Shown piece by piece: positions 1 to 7,297 of a stretch of DNA of 10,054 nt. Position numbers and translations under genes: made by a program. Under the pieces are notes generated by a model. That model was not told where the DNA came from and did no database searches. It was given only the letters and a program-made list of their open reading frames with translations. Location: contig JAQIDD010000305.1 in the NCBI GenBank assembly GCA_027858215.1, positions 1 through 10,054 of the forward strand. The letters are read 5' to 3'. The stretch is from Candidatus Delongbacteria bacterium (GTDB lineage: Bacteria; Bacteroidota; Bacteroidia; Bacteroidales; ML635J-15). Numbering within the stretch: the first letter of the stretch is position 1; every line of letters starts with the position of its first letter.

Positions 1-293
1 TCTATACTGTTGTCTCCGATTTTAAATTTAATACTTGACAAATCAATTAAAATTGAATCATCTGACAAGTTACTTAATGTAGTCTCAATATAATAATAAT
101 ATTTATCACCATGATTTTCAATATATTCCACATCACATTTACCGTTAATTTCATGCAAGGTTCTATCAATTTCATAAAAAACAGAATTGTTCATACTCAC
201 TTTAAGTTGATTGCATGAGTAAAATGTTATAATCATCAAAACAATCAATGAAAATCTCATAACAGTTTTTTTATTATTAGTATTATTTCCCAT
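1..293 (-). CDS. Small lipoprotein, partial (C-terminus beyond left edge); candidate immunity protein
   Basis: Too short at the window edge to be called automatically. Read leftwards from the ATG at 293 it gives a lysine-rich n-region, a hydrophobic stretch (RFSLIVLMIITFYSC) and a lipobox-like FYS-C, so it is probably a Sec/SPII lipoprotein anchored at the cell envelope. The mature part seen is about 70 residues, rich in Asp, Asn, Tyr and Ile, and I recognise no family. Two starts are possible. The ATG at 293 overlaps the stop of the upstream RHS gene (283-285), suggesting translational coupling. The ATG at 260 gives a tighter 16-residue signal ending at the Cys. I favour 293 because of the overlap, with modest certainty. 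The DNA is as AT-rich as the preceding toxin-like tip. Position and localisation fit an immunity lipoprotein for that tip, but nothing in the residues proves it. Confidence 0.72.
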   Translation of the reverse strand, partial: MGNNTNNKKTVMRFSLIVLMIITFYSCNQLKVSMNNSVFYEIDRTLHEINGKCDVEYIENHGDKYYYYIETTLSNLSDDSILIDLSSIKFKIGDNSI

Positions 294-1611
294 CAATTAT
301 GTTATTAAAATTCTTATCTAAGTATCTATTTATTCCTTTGCGATAGTTTCGTGTTGTGTTTCTGAAATTAGGTTGACTTTTTTGATACCAAAGAGCTCTA
401 ACTTCTTGTGTTGAAGTAGGCAGTAAACGATAACTATCTCCAAATTTACAATGATCATTATAATGTCCTCTTTCATGATCAAAAGAACTTTTGATATTGT
501 AATAATTATTAACCACTTTTTCACCTGTATTTTGTTCAACAGGTATTTTGATTTTCACATCTGTTGAATATTGCATTATAACACCTTTTTTAAGTCTTTT
601 ACTTTTTATTTCAGTATTTAAACCTGTTTTATTATAATGCTCATCAACTGCCAATCTGGCTTCTGGTGACATTTCTGAATCATTAAATAATTTTGCATCC
701 CCTGAAGTTTGCAATAAAGGCTTCCCTTCTGAATGATTCTTATCCACTAGATTATTGTATGTTTTTTTGTCAACAATCCTAATATTGTGACTATTATCAT
801 CACCATCGGAACCCAGATACTTACCATTTTTAGTAAAATAATCATCATCCAACAATCCTGTTGGATCAATTTTATTCAATGGATTCCATTGAGCATAATT
901 ATATGGGCTTAAGCTTGGTCTTTCTTTTGCCATGGGGTCCACACTCAGCCAGTTGCTCAGCTCACTGTCGTAGTACCTCGCTCCAAAATAGTTGTAGCCG
1001 CTCTCACTGTCTAATTCTTTTGCGGAGAATTTGTAGCGGGAGTCGAAATAATAATTTTGCTGATTAACCCAAAGTTCACCAAAGGGTAAGTATTGCAGGT
1101 GTTGTTCAGGCTGACCTTGAAAATCTGAAATAAAGGCAGCACTGCCAAGGTGATCGGGGTGGTAAAAGTACGATGCGATTTCACATTCATTGCCCATATC
1201 ATATGCAGGTTCAAGTATTTCCGAAAGATCCCAGCTCCCTGTATAACCGGTACAATCAATATTTCTTGTTGTGTATTTTTTCAACCCCTCAGCAAGATGA
1301 TCTTCATCACCAACAATAAATTCCAGTGGTGGTGAGGTTGGGGGTACCTCTGCCGGCCCGAAACCACCGCCAACCCTGCTGCAAACCCGCTCGCCTTCAA
1401 TGAAATAATGCTTGGTATATTCATGCTCGGTCATTACGAGGTAGGGGCTGGTGTAAAGGGTTTTTTCAAAAAACACGTTGCTGTATGTGGTTTCTCCGTT
1501 AATTTGCATTTGTGTTTCATCTCCGGTTAATTTCCATACGCGATCGCCGGGATCATCGTACAAATATACGGATAAATTTGATAACTCACCACGGTTATAA
1601 ATGGCTGTCAT
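283..1611 (-). CDS. Truncated RHS/YD-repeat protein with C-terminal HExxH putative metallopeptidase toxin tip
   Basis: 442 residues. Residues 1-85 are YD-repeat material (RVWKLTG, HYFIEGERVCS). Residues 147-252 are the RHS-associated core, with HPDHLGSAAF at 151-160, LPFGE at 175-179, GARYYDSELSNWLSVDP at 210-226 and the closing IDPTGL at 248-253. From about 254 the sequence is unrelated and, in this position, should be the variable effector domain. It contains HERGHYNDH (379-387), an HExxH zinc motif. E403 in TQEVRALWYQ lies 20 residues after H383 and could be a third ligand. Full RHS proteins are usually far longer and begin with a signal peptide or other delivery domain. Here translation starts inside YD-repeat sequence, 9 bases after the stop of the upstream gene, so the export and shell parts are missing. 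It may be an orphan tip or a decaying remnant. The family call is firm; toxin activity is inferred. Confidence 0.85.
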   Translation of the reverse strand: MTAIYNRGELSNLSVYLYDDPGDRVWKLTGDETQMQINGETTYSNVFFEKTLYTSPYLVMTEHEYTKHYFIEGERVCSRVGGGFGPAEVPPTSPPLEFIVGDEDHLAEGLKKYTTRNIDCTGYTGSWDLSEILEPAYDMGNECEIASYFYHPDHLGSAAFISDFQGQPEQHLQYLPFGELWVNQQNYYFDSRYKFSAKELDSESGYNYFGARYYDSELSNWLSVDPMAKERPSLSPYNYAQWNPLNKIDPTGLLDDDYFTKNGKYLGSDGDDNSHNIRIVDKKTYNNLVDKNHSEGKPLLQTSGDAKLFNDSEMSPEARLAVDEHYNKTGLNTEIKSKRLKKGVIMQYSTDVKIKIPVEQNTGEKVVNNYYNIKSSFDHERGHYNDHCKFGDSYRLLPTSTQEVRALWYQKSQPNFRNTTRNYRKGINRYLDKNFNNIIDGK

Positions 1612-1620
1612 CCTGTTTTC

Positions 1621-2583
1621 TTAATCTTTGGTGAACCTAAAACTCCGTGCTGTTTTTTTGAAACAAGCCAGGTGTTCTTCAAAGTATTTCAGAGTGCTCC
1701 CGGTAAACTGATACACGTTGGAGCCATCAATCAAGACCATGATGTACAATAACTCTGAGCGGTTGATTTTTGTGTTTTTCCCGATGCCATATACTTCATG
1801 TCCTTCCATCCCGGCTACGGTAACAGGTTGTGGTGTCATGTCCTGGTTTTCCATGAATTCAAGCGGGTATTTTTTTAGTATTTGTTTTAAATAATGTTCA
1901 GATGATTCCCCTTTAGGTATGGTGGATTTGTTGATCATAAAGGCTGTTTTGGCATCTGTTTGACTGGGCATGTGCCCGTCGTCTGTGAAAACCAATGAGG
2001 ACATCAGGACATCCCCGGGTTTTAACCCGCAAATCTCATGATTTACGGTAAAATCAAATGCTTCCTGTATGGATTCATCTTCTTCAGGTTCATAAATGAC
2101 ACTTAACAAGGCAGTTTTTACACGTTTGGCTTCGGCTTTGGCGTCATTATCTTTGACCCAGGATGCGTTGAGCAGGTACGTGTTTTCCATGTCGCCAATC
2201 ACGAGCCTGTACCGCAAGTATGTTTTGCCGTATGACATCTGGATGCCACCCTGAAGAAGAGCCTGGGAACCATTAATTTTGTACATGGTTTCATCAGATA
2301 CGACCATGCCTTTGCGAATGTCTTTGTTCTTTTTAAAAGCCAGCAAATTATTTTGCACACTGCCGGGGACTTTTACTACCATGATTGATCCTTCTGCCAG
2401 CTTGTTTTCAAAACCAGTGAAACGTTCTGATGTTGTGTAGTTTTCCGGTGCGACAATACTGAGGCCTGTTCCCGGAATTTTTACATATCCGGCATGTTCT
2501 TTGTTCTCAATTTTAATGGATTTTTGTGCAAAAGCATTAATTTGCAGGCTGAAAATAATAAGTATGTACAAAACTTTTTTCAT
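1621..2583 (-). CDS. Secreted protein with two DcrB/PsbP-like repeats, unknown function
   Basis: 320 residues with a clear Sec signal peptide (MKKVLYILIIFSLQINAFA, likely cut before Q20), so it is periplasmic or surface-exposed with no lipobox. The mature protein looks like two copies of one module, about 35-165 and 175-318. Each module ends in the same pattern: a YLRYRLVIGDMENTYLLNASW-type strand pair (YGKTY near 120; SELLYIMVLIDGSNVYQFTGS near 280), then a helix and a short last strand (LLSVIYEP, ARSFRFTKD). This pattern resembles the DcrB/PsbP (Mog1p-like) fold, but I assign it by eye only and see no catalytic motif. The start is fixed by the signal peptide. The gene diverges from the T9SS plug-family gene across 37 bases and is followed after 9 bases by the RHS fragment, probably on the same transcript. 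Confidence 0.75.
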   Translation of the reverse strand: MKKVLYILIIFSLQINAFAQKSIKIENKEHAGYVKIPGTGLSIVAPENYTTSERFTGFENKLAEGSIMVVKVPGSVQNNLLAFKKNKDIRKGMVVSDETMYKINGSQALLQGGIQMSYGKTYLRYRLVIGDMENTYLLNASWVKDNDAKAEAKRVKTALLSVIYEPEEDESIQEAFDFTVNHEICGLKPGDVLMSSLVFTDDGHMPSQTDAKTAFMINKSTIPKGESSEHYLKQILKKYPLEFMENQDMTPQPVTVAGMEGHEVYGIGKNTKINRSELLYIMVLIDGSNVYQFTGSTLKYFEEHLACFKKTARSFRFTKD

Positions 2584-2620
2584 AATATTCCGTTTGTTTT
2601 ACCAATATCTGACAAGATTT

Positions 2621-3901
2621 ATGCCATATTGTTTCACATATATTCTTTTGTTTTTCCTTTTGACAAAGGTAATCATTACACCGGTACAGGCACAGGAAAA
2701 TGTCGATGTTTATAAAGATCGTGTTTTTGATGACAGCATAAAAACGGTAAGAATCCATCAAAGCGGATGGGAGATTTCTTCTCCTTTTTATGAACTTAAC
2801 AGCGATAAACAGCTTGTTCTAAGTTTTGATGACTTGCGTGAAAACCCGCGTGATTTTCAATACCGGATCATACATTGCGATCAACACTGGAGCAAAAGTA
2901 ATTTGTTTTTCAATGAGTACATTGATGGCTTTGAAACCAATTATATTGATGACTATGATATGTCGATAAATACTTTCATTCCTTACACACATTATGAGTT
3001 GAAACTCCCCAACGATGATATAGATTTCAGAATTTCCGGAAATTACGTGGTGGAAGTGTACGAAACATCTCAACCTGAACGTGTTCTGTTTGTGAAACGT
3101 TTTATGGTTGTACAGCACAAAGCAAAGGTAAATGCAGAGGTAAAACAACCGGTTGTCAGCCTGTACAGAAGCCTGGGGCATGATATTAAGTTTAGCCTAG
3201 AAACCAATGGCATGCAGTTTAATAACATGTATGATGATCTGGATGTGTGCATTGTTCAAAATTATCAATGGGAATCAGCTAAATCTGATTTTACTCCTGA
3301 TTTTGTGAACAACGATGAGATTGTTTTTCACCGGGATGACCAGGCCGTATTTAAAGCCATCAATGAATACAGGCGTTTTTCTATACGTGAACTGAAATAT
3401 ACCGACAGTGAAGTGGAAGCCATCAATTTTGAGCGTCCGGATTACTATGTACGTTTGGTAAAAGATACTGACAATCAATTCAGGCAATACCTTGACAGAA
3501 CGGATTTCAATGGTCGTTATGCTATATCCAACCGGGAAGGCTGGGAATCGCTTACGGATTCAGATTATGTGTGGGTAAAATTCCGGTTGCAGGCGCGAGC
3601 TAATCTTTTGCCATCAACTGTCCATGTATACGGCGAACTGACCCAATGGCAATGCAATGAAACATCGGAAATGACATTCAATGCTGAAAAAATGCAGTAT
3701 GAAACAAGCTTATTGTTGAAACAGGGGGTGTATAATTACCGCTATGTGTTGAAAAATGAATCGGGTGACATTGAACACATGCGTTTTGAAGGCTCACATT
3801 ACCAAACGGAAAACGATTACCTGATCATAGCCTATTATCACGATCGACGCTTAGGTGACGACCGTATCATTGGGTTTGATATTGTGAATTCGAGGCACTG
3901 A
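2621..3901 (+). CDS. Type IX secretion system plug-family protein (former DUF5103)
   Basis: 426 residues from the chosen start. Proteins of this family bind the SprA translocon of the T9SS and are thought to close its periplasmic side when no substrate is engaged (established for the Flavobacterium johnsoniae complex). Recognisable family features are KDRVFDDSIKTVRIH after the signal, LSFDDL, YRIIHCDQHW, the YIDGFETNYIDDY region, YTHYELKLPNDD, SGNYVVEVY, the C-terminal Ig-like segment VYGELTQWQC with LLLKQGVYNYRYV, and the terminal FEGSHYQTENDYLI. I start it at the ATG at 2621 because this gives a clean signal peptide (MPYCFTYILLFFLLTKVIIT, cut after VQA at residue 24). The longer frame back to 2501 overlaps the divergent gene and would put 40 extra residues ahead of the signal. 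Its presence implies a complete T9SS elsewhere in the genome. Confidence 0.88.
   Translation: MPYCFTYILLFFLLTKVIITPVQAQENVDVYKDRVFDDSIKTVRIHQSGWEISSPFYELNSDKQLVLSFDDLRENPRDFQYRIIHCDQHWSKSNLFFNEYIDGFETNYIDDYDMSINTFIPYTHYELKLPNDDIDFRISGNYVVEVYETSQPERVLFVKRFMVVQHKAKVNAEVKQPVVSLYRSLGHDIKFSLETNGMQFNNMYDDLDVCIVQNYQWESAKSDFTPDFVNNDEIVFHRDDQAVFKAINEYRRFSIRELKYTDSEVEAINFERPDYYVRLVKDTDNQFRQYLDRTDFNGRYAISNREGWESLTDSDYVWVKFRLQARANLLPSTVHVYGELTQWQCNETSEMTFNAEKMQYETSLLLKQGVYNYRYVLKNESGDIEHMRFEGSHYQTENDYLIIAYYHDRRLGDDRIIGFDIVNSRH
2664..2671 (-). promoter_or_regulatory. Candidate -7 element of the DcrB-like/RHS transcript
   Basis: The minus strand reads TACCTTTG, identical to the octamer before the long GH130 gene and a full match to TAnnTTTG. 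It lies 80 bases upstream of the start at 2583, inside the signal-peptide codons of the divergent plug-family gene. A promoter here would need to overlap that gene because the space between the two starts is only 37 bases. No good -33 box was found. Confidence 0.35.
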
Positions 3902-4032
3902 CGAAGACCGAATACCAAGGTCGGAAATCCTGAATTTTAATGTTTCTGGTGTTAAAGTGCTGACACGTGAAATTTATTCCCTATCTTGTGTTTTATAAAA
4001 ATGAGCTTGTAATCAACCAAAATTTTAAAGAA

Positions 4033-6273
4033 ATGAAAATAGCATTTGTAGGGACTTACCCTCCGCGTCAATGCGGTATAGGCACTTTTACCAACAATTT
4101 AATTATGTCAATTCTTGTCAATGCCGGAAACAAAAACATCAGTGATCTGGCCAACGTAATAGCGCTTAATGATCCCGGAGAAGAAGAAACTTATGATTAT
4201 CCTGAAGAAGTGAGGTTTACCATCCGCCAGGAACATCAACGGGATTATATCAATGCGGCGAGATACATAAACCTGAGCGATTCGCAGGTGTGTATCCTGA
4301 ACCATGAGTTTGGGATTTTTGGTGGTGATGACGGTGTGTATGTCCTTTCGATGCTATACAGGCTTAAAATCCCGGTGATTGTGGTATTTCATACTGTCCT
4401 GAGTGAGCCTTCTTTTGTGCAGGAAAACATAGTGAGGGAAATTGGAAAACTGGCGCATGAGGTTGTTGTAATGAGTCACAAAGCAAAAAATATGTTGCGA
4501 GAACATTATGATACACCTGATGACAAAATAAAAATCATTGAACATGGGGTCCCTTATTATCCTGGCATTTCACATCAGAAAATAAAAGAAAAATACAATT
4601 TCAATGGATATCAAGTGTTGCTGACGTTTGGTTTACTCAGTCGCAACAAAGGCATTGAAACAGTTATCAATGCATTGCCTGCCGTGGTTGAAAAGCACCC
4701 CGACGTTTTATACATTGTCATGGGAAAGACACATCCCAATGTGTTAAAACATGCAGGGGAAGAGTACCGGAATTATTTAAACCTGCTGGTTAAAAGGCAT
4801 AAGCTCGAAAACAACGTTATTTTCCTGAAAACTTTTTTGAGTGAAGATGTGTTGTTTGAGTACCTCAGGGCATGTGACATTTACATTACCCCCTATCTCA
4901 ATGAAGCTCAAATCACCAGTGGCACCCTTTCTTATGCTGTGGGTGCCGGGGCAGCAGTATTGTCCACACCCTACTGGCATGCAAGCGAGCTTTTGGCTGA
5001 TGGCAGGGGCAGGTTGTTTGATTTTAATGATTCAACTCAACTGGCATCTGTTCTGAATGAAATCCTTGATGATCCCGACAAAATTGAGACATTAAGAAAA
5101 AATGCATTTGAATACGGAAAAACATTGCGCTGGCAGCTAACAGGACATAAATACTTGTCACTTATAGAATCAATACAACAGGCTGCATTGCCACTTGAGA
5201 AGGATAAGAAACTTGTTGTAGATACATCCATGCTGCCAAAATTCAGGCTCCATCATATCAAAAGACTTACCGATGATACCGGTATTGTGCAACATGCCAG
5301 GTATGGGATCCCCAACCTGAAAGAAGGCTATTGCCTTGATGACAATGCCAGGGCCCTGATCATGGTACTGATGTCGTATAGACAAAACAAAGACCCACAG
5401 GCACTGGATTATATTCAGGTATATTTGAGCTATATCCAGTATATGCAAACAGACAAGGGCAGATTCCGCAATTTTTTGAGTTTCAACCGGAATTTTCTGG
5501 ATGAGGAAGGCAGTGAAGATTCTTTTGGTCGTACCATCTGGGCACTGGGTTATCTGATTTCAAGGTCTCCAAAACTCGCTTACCGGGAATTTGGAACAGA
5601 ACTGTTTAGAAATTCTGTGAAACATTTTGATAATCTGGTTCATCTCCGTGGCATTGCCAATACAATTATTGGGATCAGTTATTACCTGAAAAGCTATGGC
5701 TCTGATGAGGGGATGTTGCAAAAAATGCGATCAATGGCTCAGAAACTTACCGGTGCTTATGAAAAAAACAGTGATGATGAGTGGCAATGGTTTGAAGATG
5801 CCTTAACTTATGACAATGCTATCCTGCCACTGAGCCTTTTTCACGTGGCTGAGATTACAGGAGAGGAATACATAAAAGAGGTGGCATTAAAAACCATGAA
5901 GTTCCTGGAAAATGTTACCCTGAGTAACGGATACCTCTCCATTGTTGGTAGCGAAGGATGGTATCCCAAAGGTGGCACCCGTGCTGAATTTGATCAGCAA
6001 GCCACTGATACAATGGCCACTGTGCGCATGTTTTACCAGGGATATAAAGTCACAAAAGACGTTGCCTGTCTCGAAAAAATGTTTCTGTCTTATTTGTGGT
6101 ATCTCGGTGAAAATGAGTTGCGTATTCCTTTGTATGATTATGAAACCAGCGGTTGTTGCGACGGACTTAAAAGCAGTGGCGTCAATCGTAACCAGGGAGC
6201 AGAAAGCACGCTGGCATACCTGATATCGCATATTACTGTTCTCAATTCCATGGAATATGAATTTGAACATTAA
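4033..6273 (+). CDS. GT4-type glycosyltransferase fused to a C-terminal (alpha/alpha)6-like domain
   Basis: 746 residues, no signal peptide, so cytoplasmic. Residues 1 to about 380 are a GT-B glycosyltransferase: MKIAFVGTYPPRQCGIGTF at the N-terminus (donor/acceptor loop), EHGVP at 170-174, FGLLSRNKGIE at 199-209, then EAQITSGTLSYAVGAG at 291-306 and STPYWHASELLADGRG at 311-326. The second Glu of the usual GT4 EX7E motif is not in place (the position is Leu), though I recall the AQITSGTL pattern as typical of this subgroup. Residues from about 400 to 746 form a helical domain with DDNAR (435-439), EDSFGRTIWALG (495-506), WFEDALTYDNAILP (586-599), FDQQATDTM (653-661) and NQGAEST (720-726). This pattern resembles six-hairpin glycosidase-like barrels, with several acidic residues that could be catalytic. 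I chose 4033 over the in-frame 3967 because the Rossmann strand begins there. It lies 17 bases ahead of a GH130 gene. Sugar specificity is not visible; mannose is inferred from that neighbour. Confidence 0.85.
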   Translation: MKIAFVGTYPPRQCGIGTFTNNLIMSILVNAGNKNISDLANVIALNDPGEEETYDYPEEVRFTIRQEHQRDYINAARYINLSDSQVCILNHEFGIFGGDDGVYVLSMLYRLKIPVIVVFHTVLSEPSFVQENIVREIGKLAHEVVVMSHKAKNMLREHYDTPDDKIKIIEHGVPYYPGISHQKIKEKYNFNGYQVLLTFGLLSRNKGIETVINALPAVVEKHPDVLYIVMGKTHPNVLKHAGEEYRNYLNLLVKRHKLENNVIFLKTFLSEDVLFEYLRACDIYITPYLNEAQITSGTLSYAVGAGAAVLSTPYWHASELLADGRGRLFDFNDSTQLASVLNEILDDPDKIETLRKNAFEYGKTLRWQLTGHKYLSLIESIQQAALPLEKDKKLVVDTSMLPKFRLHHIKRLTDDTGIVQHARYGIPNLKEGYCLDDNARALIMVLMSYRQNKDPQALDYIQVYLSYIQYMQTDKGRFRNFLSFNRNFLDEEGSEDSFGRTIWALGYLISRSPKLAYREFGTELFRNSVKHFDNLVHLRGIANTIIGISYYLKSYGSDEGMLQKMRSMAQKLTGAYEKNSDDEWQWFEDALTYDNAILPLSLFHVAEITGEEYIKEVALKTMKFLENVTLSNGYLSIVGSEGWYPKGGTRAEFDQQATDTMATVRMFYQGYKVTKDVACLEKMFLSYLWYLGENELRIPLYDYETSGCCDGLKSSGVNRNQGAESTLAYLISHITVLNSMEYEFEH

Positions 6274-6290
6274 AATTAATCTGAAACATT

Positions 6291-7223
6291 ATGAGCATCA
6301 TTAAGCGTTATCAACACAACCCAATATTAACAAAAGACGATGTCCCGTATCCTGTGGCAACGGTGCACAATGCAGCGGTAGTTAAGCATCAGGATCAATA
6401 TATTATGATTTTCCGGTCACATCGTCACAATGGCAGATCTATCCTAGGCAAAGCAGTGTCCCAGGATGGTTTTAAATTTAAGGTGGACCCAAAGCCTTTC
6501 ATGCTGCCTGCACAAACCGGTATATTTGCAGAATATGAAGCATACGGAATTGAAGATCCGCGTATTACATTTATTGATGGTGAATATTTAATTACTTAAA
6601 GTGCTTATTCTCAACATGGCGTACGCATTGGCCTAGCCAAAACCAGAGATTTCAGAGAAATAGAAAGGGTTTCCCTCATCACGCAGGCTGATTACCGGAA
6701 TGTGGTTATTTTCCCGGAAAAATTCAACGGCCTGTATGCAAGGCTCGACCGCCCGCATTCAGAAATAAGCCCCTGGTCAATGTGGATATCCTATTCCCCT
6801 GACCTAAGGTATTGGGGTGACAGCAAATTGATAATGAAACCAATGCAATACCACTGGGATGAAATGAAGATCGGGCCGGGAGTTCCGCCCATAAAAACCA
6901 AAAAAGGCTGGCTGAACATTTATCATGGCGTATTTCCTACAATGGATGGCAGTGTTTATCGGCTTGGTGTGGCTTTACACGATCTAAAAGACCCATCAAA
7001 AATTATGGCGGTTAGCGATGAGTGGATACTGCAACCCGAAGAAATTTATGAGATCACCGGGTATGTGCATAATGTTGTGTTCACCTGTGGCGCCGTGCCT
7101 GAAGATGACGGGATGCTAAAATTATACTGGGGAGGCGCTGATAAAGTGATGTGTGCAGGCACAGCCAGGATTGATGAGTTGGTGGAAATGTGTTTGTCAA
7201 CACCTAGAAAAGCGATTCCCTGA
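6291..7223 (+). pseudogene. Short GH130 beta-mannoside phosphorylase, interrupted by an in-frame TAA at 6597-6599
   Basis: Reading through the stop gives 310 codons, the usual size of a short GH130 enzyme. GH130 proteins are five-bladed propellers, mostly phosphorolysing beta-mannosides to mannose-1-phosphate. Codon 103 is TAA between YLIT and SAYSQHG; family members have an aromatic, usually Tyr, here, so one TAT-to-TAA or TAC-to-TAA change explains it, and the frame is the same on both sides. Key residues are intact. D89 in GIEDPR is the catalytic Asp. R136-N137, K193 (EMKIGPG) and H212 (YHGV) match, by hand alignment and memory, the phosphate-binding Arg-Asn, Lys and His of the Bacteroides fragilis mannosylglucose phosphorylase, so this was a phosphorylase and not a hydrolase. 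Without readthrough, the 102-residue product would hold the acid but lack the phosphate site. The downstream half has no obvious start of its own. It could also be a sequencing error. Confidence 0.86.
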
Positions 7224-7231
7224 TAAATGTT

Positions 7232-7260
7232 GTTATTAACCATTTTTAATCGTTATTAAC
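7232..7260. promoter_or_regulatory. Two copies of palindrome GTTATTAAC, 20 bases apart, upstream of the second GT4 gene
   Basis: GTTATTAAC occurs at 7232-7240 and again at 7252-7260. Each copy is a perfect GTTA-T-TAAC inverted repeat, and the starts are 20 bases apart, about two helical turns, so both would lie on the same face of the helix. They sit between the broken GH130 gene and the GT4 start at 7298, in a very AT-rich spacer. The arrangement suggests an operator for a dimeric regulator. Because the spacer is AT-rich, chance is a real alternative. Confidence 0.3.
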
Positions 7261-7297
7261 TGATTAATGACTAAATGTTTAAAAAAATGCTTAATTT

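Noticed and set aside
2501..2620. Longer N-terminus for the T9SS plug-family gene starting at 2501 (or 2564)
   Set aside because: It would run through the start of the divergent gene and place extra residues before a clear signal peptide, which begins at 2621.
3967..4032. 22 additional N-terminal residues for the fusion glycosyltransferase
   Set aside because: The GT-B fold starts directly at MKIAFVGTYPP (4033); the extra residues look like translated spacer.
3902..4032. GACC/GGTC repeat after the plug-family gene as a terminator
   Set aside because: Only a 4-base stem and no T-run.
6597..6599. Stop-codon reassignment or programmed readthrough
   Set aside because: Neighbouring genes use TAA and TGA as normal stops, and no readthrough signal was seen; a nonsense mutation or sequencing error is simpler.
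6702..7223. Independent 173-residue gene starting at GTG 6702
   Set aside because: It is the in-frame second half of the GH130 gene, starting in the middle of a propeller strand.
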